A DNA stretch of 64,000 nucleotides from Sycon ciliatum (GCF_964019385.1 NC_088644.1:16390631-16454630), one strand, 5' to 3'; counted from the stretch's first letter, positions 34,195 through 47,768 are shown. Notes: generated by a model not told the origin, from the letters alone. Made by a program: numbers and translations.

Positions 34195-35054
34195 AGGGGA
34201 AGTATACCCTAAAATCAAATTTTCACCAGTTGTAGTCTTCTGGGTGCTGAGTCGAATGGTCTTTGTCCGAGGAAGCTGCGACGCTCCCTTCCTACTTGAA
34301 TCCCAATCGAACTCGCGCACTTCCACCGAAACTGGGTGACTGCGCCCTACTAGATGGGGATTTGTATGCAAAATGTCACTAAAAGCGCCATTTCGTTCTT
34401 ATAAAAGCACGGATGACCGCCATTGGCCCATATGTTGTAGTCTTTTGAACGCTGAGTCGACTGGTTTTGGTCAGAAAAGGCTGCGATGCAGCGTTCCTCC
34501 TTTATTCCCAATCGAACATGGTTGAACAAGCGGTCACGTGCTCCTGGGTGCCCAAATCACCTGGTCACCACGCCAGCAGGTGACAACTTTCACACCAAGG
34601 TTCAACTCGAGTTCAACTCGAGTGACAGGACTGCACCCAAAAAAGGTCAAACAGGCTAGTAAGTTGTACCCTGCAGGCACGGTGACCAGGTGACTGGTGT
34701 ACGCAGAAGCACGTGACCACTTGTTCAACCATGTTCGATTGGGAATAAAGGAGGAACGCTACATCGCAGCCTTTTCGGATCAAAACTAGTCGACTCAGCG
34801 TCCAAAAGACTACAACATATGGGCCAATGGCGATCATCCGTGCTTTTATAAGAACGAAATGGCGCTTTTAGTGACATTTTGCATACAAATCCCCATCTAG
34901 TAGGGCGCAGTCACCCAGTTTCGGTGGAAGTGCGCGAGTTCGATTGGGATTCAAGTAGGAAGGGAGCGTCTCAGCTTCCTCGGACCAAGACCATTCGACT
35001 CAGCACCCCGAAGACTACAACTGGTGACAATTTGATTTTAGGGTAGACTTCCCC
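34195..35054. mobile_element. TTAA foldback element (piggyBac-like), copy 2
   Basis: Almost the whole element is an inverted repeat, with arms of ~350-400 bp around a ~150 bp centre. It starts AGGGGAAG after TTAA (34,191-34,194) and ends CTTCCCC. The right TTAA has been lost. It has no transposase. Open frames inside are shared by all copies because of the repeat and show no domain. Confidence 0.82.
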
Positions 35055-36620
35055 AAGACCATGACTGATCTGAGTGGGCTCAGAATGCGCGCTTTGGACA
35101 AGCAATCATGGAGGGAACTCTCAGCCTGAGCTGGTTTTGCTCGCGGCTGCAACGCACGGGGTAGTGAACCCAGGACAGAAGCGGACCAGGCATCATGACT
35201 TTGCACATCTATCGTTATGCTGCTTCATTACGCGACCTGTTTTATTATTATTATTATTATATCCGTTAGGGCCCAGGGGGCGCGAAATAGTTTTTTTTCT
35301 GAGCGTTCGGGGTGACGGACTTCGACCAAAAACGAAATTAAATTTTTTAATTTATTATTTTGGTACGTAACAAGCCGGCTGGTGCCATGCGCCAGTGCAG
35401 TGGTGGAGTGAAATAACGAAAGATTTCGTGAACGAAAATTTGTACTTATACAGTCAGTACAGACACACTCTGAACCACGCTCACTCATAATACCTAGCTA
35501 CAGTCGACTCCTGACATAACGAACCCATTGTGCAGGAGTTCTACACAACGGAAGCTCTTTATAACAGAAATGCACTCACACCCTACAAACAACACAGTCA
35601 TCATACCTGGCATACAGCCAGTAACAGCACGAGTGCACCTGGTTTGTATTGTCATGCTCCCCTACAAGATTATGATGCGTTATAAACGAAAACAGTTCGC
35701 TACAAAGGGTCAATTTTGTATGAGTTCAATGGTTCGATATAAATATTATCATGAAATTTGCTACAAGCGAGTCCGTTATAAGTGGAGACGACTGTACCTG
35801 TCCAGCCACATATCCACCACCAGGAGAGGACAGTACAAGTCACAAGTACAGAGAGCAGTGATGGTATAGCTGATCCATTGACTGCAGCACTATTGAAGAA
35901 TTCCCTATCACACACACACCGCAAACTATCAAACCCATCGCACATCAGCACCTTTTAAAACTCATTTCAAAAAATTTCCACACGACCATAACACACCATC
36001 GCACACAAATAAATAGCATGAGAAGATCGCAAGCGTGTGAGCACCGGATAATCTTTGTCCCATACATTAGACAACAGAAAGGACTAGAACTGGTACACAG
36101 TGACACAAAGCACTACAGTGTTCACTGTAGCATGTTCTAGTAGGCCCATGAACAACTAAACAACTAAACACAGGAGAAGCAGGACTATTACATTCACAGC
36201 GTATCAGTATCTGTGGCAGTCTACCTAGATATCATATGAATCGTCAATACAGATCAGCAGCAATGTAGGACATGCCATGGTGCTAGAAGTAGAAGAATTT
36301 TTGATAGATATGTAAATTGTTGCCTATAGAGTTCTTGGACCATGGAACAGCATAAGGTGACAACAAGAACAACTTCATTTTGTCATTAAAATAAGACCAC
36401 TCCAAGAGAAGAGGAAAGAACTACTGGTCATAACGAGTGTTGAAAAAAACATTGGTCATATTCACAATATACTTTGAAGGACAGCGCCAGAAGAGGTCCG
36501 CAGCCAGGGAAATCACATAGTCAACAACAACAAAAAACACATTGCATAGTGTCATGTTGAACTTAATGTTCTCAAAAAGTGGTTGTGGGTGTGAATTTTT
36601 CATGAAATTGTGATGGGATT
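35055..36620. other. Intergenic, no gene recognised
   Basis: AT-rich with ATT and CA microsatellite-like runs (35,236-35,261). An open minus-strand frame at 36,421-36,603 lies just downstream of the kinase stop codon and may be part of its 3' untranslated region. It resembles nothing I know. Confidence 0.4.
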
Positions 36621-36625
36621 AATAT

Positions 36626-39600
36626 TCATTTTTTCTTAGTTGGTGGACTAGCCCGAGGAACCATAACAGGTTGCATAGTTTTGTCACAGTACCGTTCATA
36701 CAGATGTGACGCTCTGACTGAGGATAATAGCATGAGTGCTCGAAAGTCTCGGAATCCACCCAGCAATGTGTGAACGCAGAAAACAGCAGCGTTGCCGCAT
36801 GGCATTGCTTACTGGCATCTTCTTGCCTCTTCAGCCTCCAGCTCATCTAGACGCACACTGCTGAAGTCACCCTGAACAAGTAGAAATGCCAATCAACAGA
36901 ACAACTAGTGACTAGAATGGACTTGGGTTTTGGTGAAGTGTTTGGAACAGAAGGACTGTGGGAAATGAAAAATGCTGCGAACAATGACACGTGTGAGCTC
37001 ATGCGCGCACACACACCTTACATCTTATGCCTAACACCTGCCCATCGCTGAAGCGATGATAGCGAACAAGCTATGTTAGACTAGCAACTTGTTCTGGGAT
37101 TACACCTTTCATCAGCACACGCACACACATAAGGTGCGTGCACACGCGTGTTCAATTTCACTCATGTATGCCCTTTGCAAAAGAAGCACGCAAATCAGCA
37201 AATGCACTGGATGTACTCCGGCAGATTATCTCTTATATCAATGATAGCGGACAATACCTGCATAGCGCAGATAAAGACTTTCACCAGATAACTGCACATA
37301 CACATACCAGGTGAACACACGCATGCATGTGCTAAGAAAGACAAATCATCTCTACATTGCAAGCCGTGTGCCCGCCTTACAATGACTGCCGTTCTTACCA
37401 GCTTTGTTTGAGCAAGTGATGCAAGGGTGTCTCCGCGATGTGCTGCCTTCTTCAGTACACCCATATCTACAGAATGCGGATTCAAGAATCAAGCAACATG
37501 ACAGCATTTGTACAGAATAATCGAAAATACTTCAATACACAGAGTGTTCAATGTTCTAGCGAAGGGTTAATTCGAGTGGTCTCATTTGGAATGGTAAGAC
37601 CTTCTTCAAAAGAGGCAACACAAGGTTTTCCATTCGAACAATCTGGCTAAGTTTTCCCTCAAAAATCGTTATCTTCCTGTATCTATCGCATACCATTGCC
37701 AATTCTGTTTCGGTCAACATGAGCATGGCATCAAGGGGTCGCATGTAACAAAAAAATGCAAAGTAGCAGTAGAAACTAACAAAATCCTGCACTCTTCGTG
37801 AAAATTAAGCATTTTCTGTGCCTCTCACAGAATGAGACTAATGAGACTAGAAATGGCACGTAATGTCATATGAGCTTGTGCGAATGCTCATCCGAGAAAA
37901 GATGAGTCATCAACCAGATCATAAAAGAGGCTAGCACAATTACAGACCTACCAGAAAAGAAGAAAAAAAATCACGGTTCGCGTGAGACTCGGCTGGAAAC
38001 CGAGGTTTCCGCATCTGTAGGAACGCCACCACCCTTCAAGGATCAAGGCGCAGATGCAGCTCCTAAAGCGGTGGGAGGTGAGTAGATCAGCTCACCAGCA
38101 AGTGGTCAAAGACCGAAAATCCCATTCACTGCATCCATGTTCTCCTCGTGCAGCCAGAAGTATATTAATATTGTACTCTTCCAAATAACACTCTTCAAAC
38201 ACAGCTTCACTGGCATGTATGTCACCTACGGAGGAGGTATTTTTTAAACATGGGCTCCTCACAATACATACCTTCAATTCCAGATACGGATGGAGAGCTT
38301 TCTGTGTTCAGAATTACGTGTAGGAAGCCAGCAACCCACGCATCACCACCACCTGATCACAGAGGAGAATTGGTAGAATTGAGTGCAGACACACACACAA
38401 CACGACACGCATACACGCACACCCGCGTGCACGCACACACACACACATACACACACACACACCAATTCTCCAGGTGTAAGAAAAGGAGAACTGTAAGGAA
38501 AAAATGGGAGACGTGTCCAATTTCGAAAGAAAAGGTGTCAGTACCGACGCAATCCACACAGTCCAGTTAGCCAATTTAGTAACCGAACGTTTTCGTTCCC
38601 TTCTCATCATGGGTAAATACAGGGAATAATGGAAAAAAAGTCAAATACAGCAACGTATAGAGCTACAGCAGAAGCATAGATCGAGAACCTCACGCTATAC
38701 GTGTGGAAAAAATAAAATTCAGCTGAACAGGTCAAAAATAGGGTGAAGGTGAAGAAATGACTAAAACATAATGTATCACTAACCGACAGACAATCAGCAA
38801 TCGGCTATCGGCTATCAAGAGTCATCTGTTGGTTAGTGATAGTTGTCGTGAGCTGTACAGAGATGATTTTTCAGTTCATCATGTTTTAGTTAAGATAAAT
38901 CTACTCACCTAGATGCTCAACCAGTTTGCTGGGGGTTCTCGTGGAGTATGTAGACACTGATCCTTTACAACTAGCTACAGTTGACCATCTTGCTTGCTCA
39001 TTCTATTCAAAGACGCAGATAGGAAACCGGTATGTTAGAATCAAGTTCATGTACCCATACAAACACTACAGATAGGAAACCGGTATGTTAGAATCAAGTT
39101 CATGTACCCATACAAACACTACAGATAGGAAACCGGTATGTTAGAATCAAGTTCATGTACCCATACAAACACTACAGATAGGAAACCGGTATGTTAGAAT
39201 CAAGTTCATGTACCCATACAAACACTACAGATAGGAAACCGGTATGTTAGAATCAAGTTCATGTACCCATACAAACACTACAGATAGGAAACCGGTATGT
39301 TAGAATCAAGTTCATGTACCCATACAAACACTACAGATAGGAAACCGGTATGTTAGAATCAAGTTCATGTACCCATACAAACACTACAGATAGGAAACCG
39401 GTATGTTAGAATCAAGTTCATGTACCCATACAAACACTACAGATAGGAAACCGGTATGTTAGAATCAAGTTCATGTACCCATACAAACACTACAGATAGG
39501 AAACCGGTATGTTAGAATCAAGTTCATGTACCCATACAAACACTACAGATAGGAAACCGGTATGTTAGAATCAAGTTCATGTACCCATACAAACACTACA

Positions 39601-42600
39601 GATAGGAAACCGGTATGTTAGAATCAAGTTCATGTACCCATACAAACACTACAGATAGGAAACCGGTATGTTAGAATCAAGTTCATGTACCCATACAAAC
39701 ACTACAGATAGGAAACCGGTATGTTAGAATCAAGTTCATGTACCCATACAAACACTACAGATAGGAAACCGGTATGTTAGAATCAAGTTCATGTACCCAT
39801 ACAAACACTACAGATAGGAAACCGGTATGTTAGAATCAAGTTCATGTACCCATACAAACACTACAGATAGGAAAGCGGTATGTTAGAATCAAGTTCATGT
39901 ACCCATACAAACACTACAGATAGGAAACCGGTATGTTAGAATCAAGTTCATGTACCCATACAAACACTACAGATAGGAAACCGGTATGTTAGAATCAAGT
40001 TCATGTACCCATACAAACACTACAGATAGGAAACCGGTATGTTAGAATCAAGTTCATGTACCCATACAAACACTACAGATAGGAAACCGGTATGTTAGAA
40101 TCAAGTTCATGTACCCATACAAACACTACAGATAGGAAACCGGTATGTTAGAATCAAGTTCATGTACCCATACAAACACTACAGATAGGAAACCGGTATG
40201 TTAGAATCAAGTTCATGTACCCATACAAACACTACAGATAGGAAACCGGTATGTTAGAATCAAGTTCATGTACCCATACAAACACTACAGATAGGAAACC
40301 GGTATGTTAGAATCAAGTTCATGTACCCATACAAACACTACAGATAGGAAAGCGGTATGTTAGAATCAAGTTCATGTACCCATACAAACACTACAGATAG
40401 GAAACCGGTATGTTAGAATCAAGTTCATGTACCCATACAAACACTACAGATAGGAAACCGGTATGTTAGAATCAAGTTCATGTACCCATACAAACACTAC
40501 AGATAGGAAACCGGTATGTTAGAATCAAGTTCATGTACCCATACAAACACTACAGATAGGAAACCGGTATGTTAGAATCAAGTTCATGTACCCATACAAA
40601 CACTACAGATAGGAAACCGGTATGTTAGAATCAAGTTCATGTACCCATACAAACACTACAGATAGGAAACCGGTATGTTAGAATCAAGTTCATGTACCCA
40701 TACAAACACTACAGATAGGAAACCGGTATGTTAGAATCAAGTTCATGTACCCATACAAACACTACAGATAGGAAACCGGTATGTTAGAATCAAGTTCATG
40801 TACCCATACAAACACTACAGATAGGAAACCGGTATGTTAGAATCAAGTTCATGTACCCATACAAACACTACAGATAGGAAACCGGTATGTTAGAATCAAG
40901 TTCATGTACCCATACAAACACTACAGATAGGAAACCGGTATGTTAGAATCAAGTTCATGTACCCATACAAACACTACAGATAGGAAAGCGGTATGTTAGA
41001 ATCAAGTTCATGTACCCATACAAACACTACAGATAGGAAACCGGTATGTTAGAATCAAGTTCATGTACCCATACAAACACTACAGATAGGAAACCGGTAT
41101 GTTAGAATCAAGTTCATGTACCCATACAAACACTACAGATAGGAAACCGGTATGTTAGAATCAAGTTCATGTACCCGTACAAACACTACAGATAGGAAAC
41201 CGGTATGTTAGAATCAAGTTCATGTACCCATACAAACACTACAGATAGGAAACCGGTATGTTAGAATCAAGTTCATGTACCCATACAAACACTACAGATA
41301 GGAAAGCGGTATGTTAGAATCAAGTTCATGTACCCATACAAACACTACAGATAGGAAACCGGTATGTTAGAATCAAGTTCATGTACCCATACAAACACTA
41401 CAGATAGGAAACCGGTATGTTAGAATCAAGTTCATGTACCCATACAAACACTACAGATAGGAAAGCGGTATGTTAGAATCAAGTTCATGTACCCATACAA
41501 ACACTACAGATAGGAAACCGGTATGTTAGAATCAAGTTCATGTACCCATACAAACACTACAGATAGGAAACCGGTATGTTAGAATCAAGTTCATGTACCC
41601 ATACAAACACTACAGATAGGAAACCGGTATGTTAGAATCAAGAGTTCATGTACCCATACAAACACTGATGAGTACGGATACTGTAAGTCTACAAATATTT
41701 GCCGCATATTTATTTTCGGCCTGGTCATATTTGGTCGAAAATTGTTTGCAGCCGAAATTTTGTTTTGCAAGGTTCAATGTGCCAGTGTATACAGGTGGCA
41801 GCAGTACAGGCCGAAAATTTCATGTAGCCGAAATGGGTATTAGCCCTGGAAGGCCGAAATTTGAATGGGCCGAAATTTGTCGACTTCGGTGATCACATAG
41901 CAAACATTCCCCCCCCCCCCCCCCCCCCCCATACACACACACATACACACACACGCACACACATACACACAGCACGCCACCAGAGAGCTATTGGGGATAT
42001 CCTAGTGGCCCTGTGGGTTTTTTCCTGGTGGCCCGAACCTATGGGCTATGGGCATAACAATGCAGCTTTACTCCCATTCTATAATTATAATATCAACATT
42101 ATTTTGCCAGCCTCGGAATTGGTTGCCCAGTGAGTAGATTATGACTTTCTCCCACACCACAACATGCAAAACTGAATGCAGGTAGGAGAGACAATGCAAT
42201 GATTTTGAGCTGCTCAAAAATACAATCCATTACGAATCATTGCCAGTCCATAGTATTCCAAAAGAGAGCGCAGAGCAAGAAAAATCAAATAACGTTACAC
42301 AGATTTACCCATAAAGCAAGTACAGGAACATGAATGTCAAAACAACAACTCACACCATCCAAGTGATTGGAGCATGAAATTGCTAGTGATTTGCACTTTA
42401 GCTCCTCTCGTAGTCGACTTGCGAGTCGCTCATCCCCAAGAACTTCTTCATCCCTGTTTGTTCACAAGTCAATAATGTCAGGAACACAACAGAACAAGCC
42501 GCATGACATGGCAAAAGTAGGCATAGCATCATGTAAGTCATTCCGATGTTATGTCAGGATCGCTGATCCGATTCAAATTACTGTAGCAGAAGTATGACGA

Positions 42601-43389
42601 ACAAATTTAAAAAATTGGAAATCACATGCAGAACTACTGCAGCTTGGTCACGGTGATTGACAACTGCCATGTGTAGTGGTTCTACAGAATGCATACCTGT
42701 TACATAAAAGGATACAATGACAAACAGTGGGATGTGCATCCACTACACCATGCAATCCTGCCTTCGTGGCACATGTACATAGAATACACTTGAACACCCC
42801 TTCATACCGGTGACAGTATATCCGAGCGGCCGTATAATTGACTGCTGCAAATAGACCATTGGTTCCATACAACCAAATAGATGAGTAGTTCCGCACAACA
42901 GCTGCAGGTGTAGCCTGTAGGTGTGGACAGCAGAACTTACGATAACTCCTTCCAGCCACTTAGCTTGGACTTGGCGATTGTAACAGCTGTACTGCTGCTA
43001 AGAATGAGCAGCTGGACACAGGTTTAAAACACACACAGTACACAGTCAACAGTCAGACAACATCACAGACCACCGCACATATCTACTAGTGTGCTTGGCA
43101 GAAACAAAACACAATTGTACTCCTGGTATAGACTCAGAAAGAATTTTCTAGCAGTGTTCGCCTGGATGCATGATGACCTGCTAAGGTTCGAGCTGGATAA
43201 CACTATTAATTTTATCACAAATTCTCCGACCTGGGTATTGTTGACCATTAGCAATTTAGCATAACCGATATCCTGATGCTTGGTAGTTTCAGCAATGAGC
43301 TGATTGGTCGCAACACCATTGTTCTTGCATGGTAGAAGTGCTGATAGTGTTGCTCCTGTTGTTGTTGTTGTTGTAGCATTGCTCATTAT
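36626..43389 (-). CDS. Probable C-terminal exons of the same KdgK-like kinase
   Basis: Candidate exons with GT-AG borders and compatible phases: 43,178-43,389 (starts phase 0, as exon 4 requires), 42,356-42,453, 38,096-38,225, then 37,399-37,466, 36,813-36,871 and 36,626-36,713 with a stop. The tail reads AAHRGDTLASLAQTKL and GDFSSVRLDELEAEEARRCQ. It matches the KdgK C-terminal pattern of an A-x-x-RG helix followed by a GD-led strand. The 38.1 kb exon (NINILLAARGEHGC) resembles the strand before the PfkB catalytic loop. No exon with the GAGD motif was found between 38,095 and 37,467, and phases across that gap do not match. The first two exons are the least certain. The gene may be broken, or one exon may be missed. 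Confidence 0.5.
38388..38464. repeat. CA-rich microsatellite
   Basis: Impure (CA)n with CGCA and TACA interruptions, in an intron of the kinase gene. Frames on both strands here are microsatellite translations. Confidence 0.85.
39016..41667. repeat. 53-bp satellite, 50 copies
   Basis: Direct head-to-tail repeat of a 53-bp unit beginning CAGATAGGAAACCGGTATG. Starts at 39,016 and every 53 bases to 41,613 give 49 exact steps. The 50th unit carries a 2-base AG insertion. Nearly all units are identical. The only variants are C-to-G at position 12 in units 17, 26, 38, 44 and 47, and A-to-G in the CCCATAC stretch of unit 41. It has no spacers, so it is not a CRISPR. It lies in an intron of the kinase gene. 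Confidence 0.97.
41909..41973. repeat. Poly-C and CA microsatellite
   Basis: About 20 C residues followed by impure (CA)n. Compositional repeat only. Confidence 0.85.
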
Positions 43390-43535
43390 CTACTAGGTGG
43401 CAGTTGCAGAGAGCAGCTCAAGTCATGCAAAACTATGCCTGCCAGTGCAGTAGACAGTGCTGCCAAAGAGAATATGACCTAAATGATTCATCTACATTGA
43501 CTTTTCACCATTCGTGATAATTTACATATATGTAG

Positions 43536-46108
43536 GACTCAGTATAGAGTCCATGCACTATATGATGTCCAGCACCCTATATAGAGTCCATTGGTCCAAA
43601 ATCCACTATACAGAGTCCAGGAGTCCACTCAGTTTTGATCAGCTTCATCCTGCCGCGCAATCCCCTATAAGGAGTACACTTTTTCTACAAGTCCCCTATT
43701 CACGGTCCAGGAGTCCAGTTTATCCAGTCACGCCGTCCTGTGTGTTGTGCCCAAAAGAGAACAAACACCTTTTCAGTTTTGCTTGCCTCGTGGCAGCGCA
43801 TTCCTTTCTTCACTTCAGCCATGGCTGCCAGTTCTGCTGTGCAGTTGCTGACAGTAATCTGTCTCGAGTAACCAAGGAGGATAAGGAGACGTTCAAAATC
43901 AAATCTGGAAAGCGTCTTGTGGTTCTCGGAAGACGTTTGATCAGTGCCCGGGATGAAAGCAGAAATTGCAGAACGAGAAAAGTTCAGCACAGTTCAAATC
44001 TGACGAGTCAGGTACACCGACACTCTCTTTCGTTCGACGCCACAAGGATCCCCTGTTTGGCTGGCCATTGCTGCCAGTAAGACGTTTGAACGGTTTCATC
44101 AGAGCGAGGGATGAAAGCAGAAAGCGGAGAACGAGAAAAGTTCAGCATAGTTCAAATCTGACGAGTCAGATACACTGACACTCTCTTTCGTTCGACGCCA
44201 CAAGGATACCCTGTTTGACTGGACAAGAGCTGCCTGTACCACCGTGTCAAAAGGCTGTCCAACTACATGGCAGGACGATGACTGAGGTAAGGAAGCTTTT
44301 ACTCGTTTCGATTGGTCTGCTGTCCTGTCGTAATATGCTTGAATTTTTTTTCCATTTTTCAAGGAGCGTATCGCGTTTGTTTGATGTTGCTTGAATGAAT
44401 GCCCTAAAAGTAATCAACCGCTTCGTAATAGTCCTCAAGGACTGCAAGGACTTTGCATCAATCGTATACGATCGTCTAGCTATCATCAATTATTATTTTA
44501 TTTCATGAGAAATGTATTTTTATCCCTATGATAATTATGTGAACTCCACGACACTCTTCCTCTACAAGGCTCTAGTATGATGTCAAATACAATGGGATCC
44601 ACAAACACAGTGCCAGTGTACTAGTAGTAGTACTAGTAGGAGGAGGATTTCTTGTATGCCGATGACAAGAAAAAGCTTCTCAAGCTAATACATGTACTCG
44701 TATTCCATGAAGTAACCGTTTTGATGTCACAAACATGACACTGTGTCAGTGAAACTGCCTCGTGACAACAAATCATTGCATTTCCATCGTGGGGAAGACT
44801 GACTGACGGCAACGCTGTACAGATTGTTCAAATCATCTCATTTCAATTTAGTTGCAGTGAAGTGAAACACTGTGTACACTACATGTATGGTGGTGTGTCT
44901 GTGCGTCTTGAGTGTGCACAAACGATCTTATGCCTCATATTACTAATAGATTATTGTCCCCACCTTCACCTGTTCACAGGTCTTTGAGTGGATCGATTTT
45001 CATTGAGCATCACATTCGTTGAGAACTTGGTAGTTGTGTGCTCCCATGCATCATTACGGTAATAAGCGTATCCTTGTGCTATCTATTTGTTGCAGGTGTG
45101 CTGATCTTCAGAAGCTTGCGGAACTGAGTGCTGCTGAACATTTGCATGGCCATGAGCAATGGTGAAGCTTGCTATTGCACTCTCAGCATGTGCTAGTATT
45201 ATGCTGACTACTGCACTATGATACTCTCTTACACTACTACATGTACATGTATGTAAACGTGCGCGCATCCGCCCACGTATGCATTCGTTTCGTATAATTA
45301 TTTGTTATCCCTCTTGACTTTACGTGTAAATGGGTGGACGTTTCCATGGCTGTTGGAGTTGCATGTGTACTGTGTCTCTACTCTTTTCTTGGTGTTTTCT
45401 TGGCGTTGTATAAGTTTGTGTGTGTGTGTGTGTGTGTGTGTGCGTGCGCGCGCGCGCACACACAATAATTTGAAAACAAATAATTAACCCTTGGCTCTCC
45501 ATTATTCTCTTTCGATTCTTGGTTTTTTTCTAGGTATTTTCTTGGCGTTGTGTGGGTGTGTGCATGTGTGTGTGTGTGCGTGCACAATAATTTGGCAACA
45601 CTACATGATTGAGATATTGTAATTTACAGCGTCTGGGAAGAGACCACTTGATTTGAGGATGGTGTTTGTAGGGTTTTTCATGTAATGATCTGGCTGCAGT
45701 GGCGCCTCAATACTTATTTTTTTTATCTTGAGAAGTGAATGATGTAAAGGATTAAAGGGAGAGGCCGTTTTCTGGTTAATATTCACTGCTTACAGCAGAT
45801 CCTATGTCTAATTTCGAACTCTGGATAGGGGATGCCTAATTGGCTGGACTTTATACAGGAAGTTTTGTCCACATAAAGACTCTTTATAGTTGATTTCAAA
45901 GTTTGGACTCCGTACAGTTGATTTTGGACCAATGGACACTATATAGGGGTGAAGCCAAATGGCTGGACTCTATACAGGGAGTGATGTTCATGTAAACTTT
46001 GAGCTCACAGTTGATTCCAAGTTTGGACTCTGTACAGTGGATTTTGGACCAATGGACTCTATATAGGGGTTGGACATCATATAGGGGCTGGACGCTCTAC
46101 TGAGTCCA
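43536..46108. mobile_element. 2.57 kb TIR element with GGACTC subterminal repeats
   Basis: The left end GGACTCAGTATAGAGTCC and right end GGACGCTCTACTGAGTCC are inverted matches. The inverted similarity continues ~100 bp inward through CCCTATATAGAGTCCATTGG. Copies of a GGACTCTATA-like motif crowd both ends, about 4 on the left and 8 on the right. Flanks CATATATG and CATATATA could be a degenerate 8-bp duplication, which would suggest hAT. The interior includes an imperfect ~150 bp direct duplication (about 43,943-44,095 and 44,100-44,215) and GT repeats. No transposase was seen, so it is non-autonomous. Confidence 0.7.
45418..45590. repeat. GT/GC microsatellites in a duplicated block
   Basis: Two (GT)n tracts at about 45,418-45,462 and 45,553-45,582. 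Both are preceded by TTTTCTTGGCGTTGT and followed by CACAATAATTTG, so the block was tandemly duplicated. Confidence 0.75.
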
Positions 46109-46416
46109 ACATATATACCATCTATTGTACTTTTGTTATGGTTGTTGTTCTCTATTGCTTCCTTGCCTGTAATTCCTCTGACGAGAAGGCTCTGAAAGTT
46201 AAGGGCAAACAACACTTTTAAGAATAACGCCGCGGCCCTTGTTGTTGACTTTCCTATTGCAATAATTTGCTTCTTATCTTCTCGTAAATTTTTATTATTA
46301 TAATGGAGATTGGGTTGACTATCATGATTTAGGTCCGAGGATGTACTACTGAGAGTGCCGAAATTTGGACCCGAAATAATTATGCACACACGCCTGATCT
46401 ATCATTATGTATACAA

Positions 46417-46499
46417 TAAATGAGGAGGCCGAGGGTTTATGACCAATAAAAACTATTATAAAAACCGAGGTCCGCCGAGGCCTCCTCATTTATTGTATT
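46417..46499. repeat. Inverted repeat with AATAAATGAGGAGGCC arms
   Basis: ATAAATGAGGAGGCCGAGG near 46,418 is matched in inverse by CCGAGGCCTCCTCATTTAT near 46,480. The loop is ~45 bp. It is probably the end or the whole of a small foldback repeat upstream of the recombinase gene. Confidence 0.7.
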
Positions 46500-46602
46500 T
46501 AGATTCAACCAGAAAAACTCCTACTAAAATCTCCAACAACAAAATTAGTGGATAGCTGTTATTTTGGAGTGTTTGTTCTCGACAAGTATTAGTTTGCTGA
46601 AC

Positions 46603-46642
46603 GCAGGGAGTCGTAAAATACCGGTATTTTACGACTCCCTGC
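46603..46642. repeat. Perfect 40-bp palindrome
   Basis: GCAGGGAGTCGTAAAATACC is followed directly by its exact reverse complement with no spacer. It lies about 190 bp upstream of the recombinase start codon. Confidence 0.95.
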
Positions 46643-46676
46643 TCCCTGGCTGAACGGCCATGAATGATATCCAGGC

Positions 46677-46810
46677 GCATGCTCGATCATCGTTCTCTTT
46701 CTCCACGTGCTTGGTGTAGTCAAGTAGGTAAGCATGCTCGATGATCGTTCTCTTTCTCCACGTGCTTGGTGTAGTCAAGTTGGTAAATTTTGGTCTAGTC
46801 AAGTTGGTAA
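46677..46810. promoter_or_regulatory. 55-bp direct repeats upstream of the recombinase gene
   Basis: Two 55-bp copies (46,677-46,731 and 46,732-46,786) differ at two bases. A third partial copy follows (to 46,810). Each full copy contains CTCCACGTGCTTGG with a CACGTG E-box. Their position, ending 18 bp before the ATG, makes a promoter or element-terminus role plausible. That role is inference. Confidence 0.5.
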
Positions 46811-47732
46811 ATTATTTGTGTTTTGTTCATGGCGGAAAAGTCGTCGTCGTCACCTTCCACTTTGTCATCAAAGGAGGAAAGGGACAAGCTGATTCTTGAT
46901 CGTATTCCAAAGAAAACCGCTGAGGCAACTGATTTTTGCTCCCGCAGTTTCTGCAAGTATGCTCAGGACTCGAAAAAGAAGCCGGACATTGCTCGAGATT
47001 CGAAAGAAGAGATTGCTGAGGCACTCGAGTGCTATTTCGCTGATGTGAGGAAGAAAGGCGGCGACATGTACAGTCGTAACTCGTATATAGCAGCAAAAGC
47101 GTCCATTCAACGGTATTTGGCTATAAAGAGGACGGCGGCTATCAACATCTTCACAGACCGGGAATTTCGCAGAGCAAATGAAGTTCTTGATGGCCTCCTG
47201 AAAGACAAGAAAAGGAACGGCTTGGAACCTGCTGTGAAGCATAAGGATTCAATTTCAGACGATGACTGGAACACCTTGACTGCACACTTTGCGGATGTCC
47301 TAACGTGCAACGACCCGAGGAAGCTCTGCCAGTTTGTATGGTTCCACGTAACCTCGAAGTTTTGCCTGAGAGGTGGCGAGATTCAGCGGCTACTGTGCAA
47401 GAAGGACTTGGTTCGCACCATTGTTGATGGCAAGCCGGTTTACAACCTCGCCAAGTCTTTCATGTCCAAGAATCACCAGGGTGGCTTGATAGGTTCTAAC
47501 CATGTAAGTGTTGGCTGCGTGCAAGACGAGCTGCAAGTTTCTGCCCTTGATCTGTACATCTCTAAGTTGCATCCTGAACTAGATAGGTTTTTTCAGCGAG
47601 CTAGAGTCCCAGCAGGCACTGTTGTACCTCCTTCTCTGTCAGTGTGGTATGGCAATTCACCTTTATCGCACAATCTTCTGAATAAAATGCTGAAGCGTAT
47701 TTCTGAGCAGGCTAGCCTTTCCACATTGTACA

Positions 47733-47733
47733 T

Positions 47734-47768
<35 letters not shown>

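Noticed and set aside
36421..36603. 60-codon minus-strand frame downstream of the kinase stop
   Set aside because: It lies after the predicted stop codon with no splice context, so it was left as possible untranslated sequence.
39016..41667. CRISPR-like regular repeats
   Set aside because: Units are directly abutting and identical with no unique spacers, and the genome is eukaryotic. It is a satellite.
45302..45587. Open frames over GT repeats as genes
   Set aside because: They are translations of microsatellites (CVCVCV and HTHTHT).
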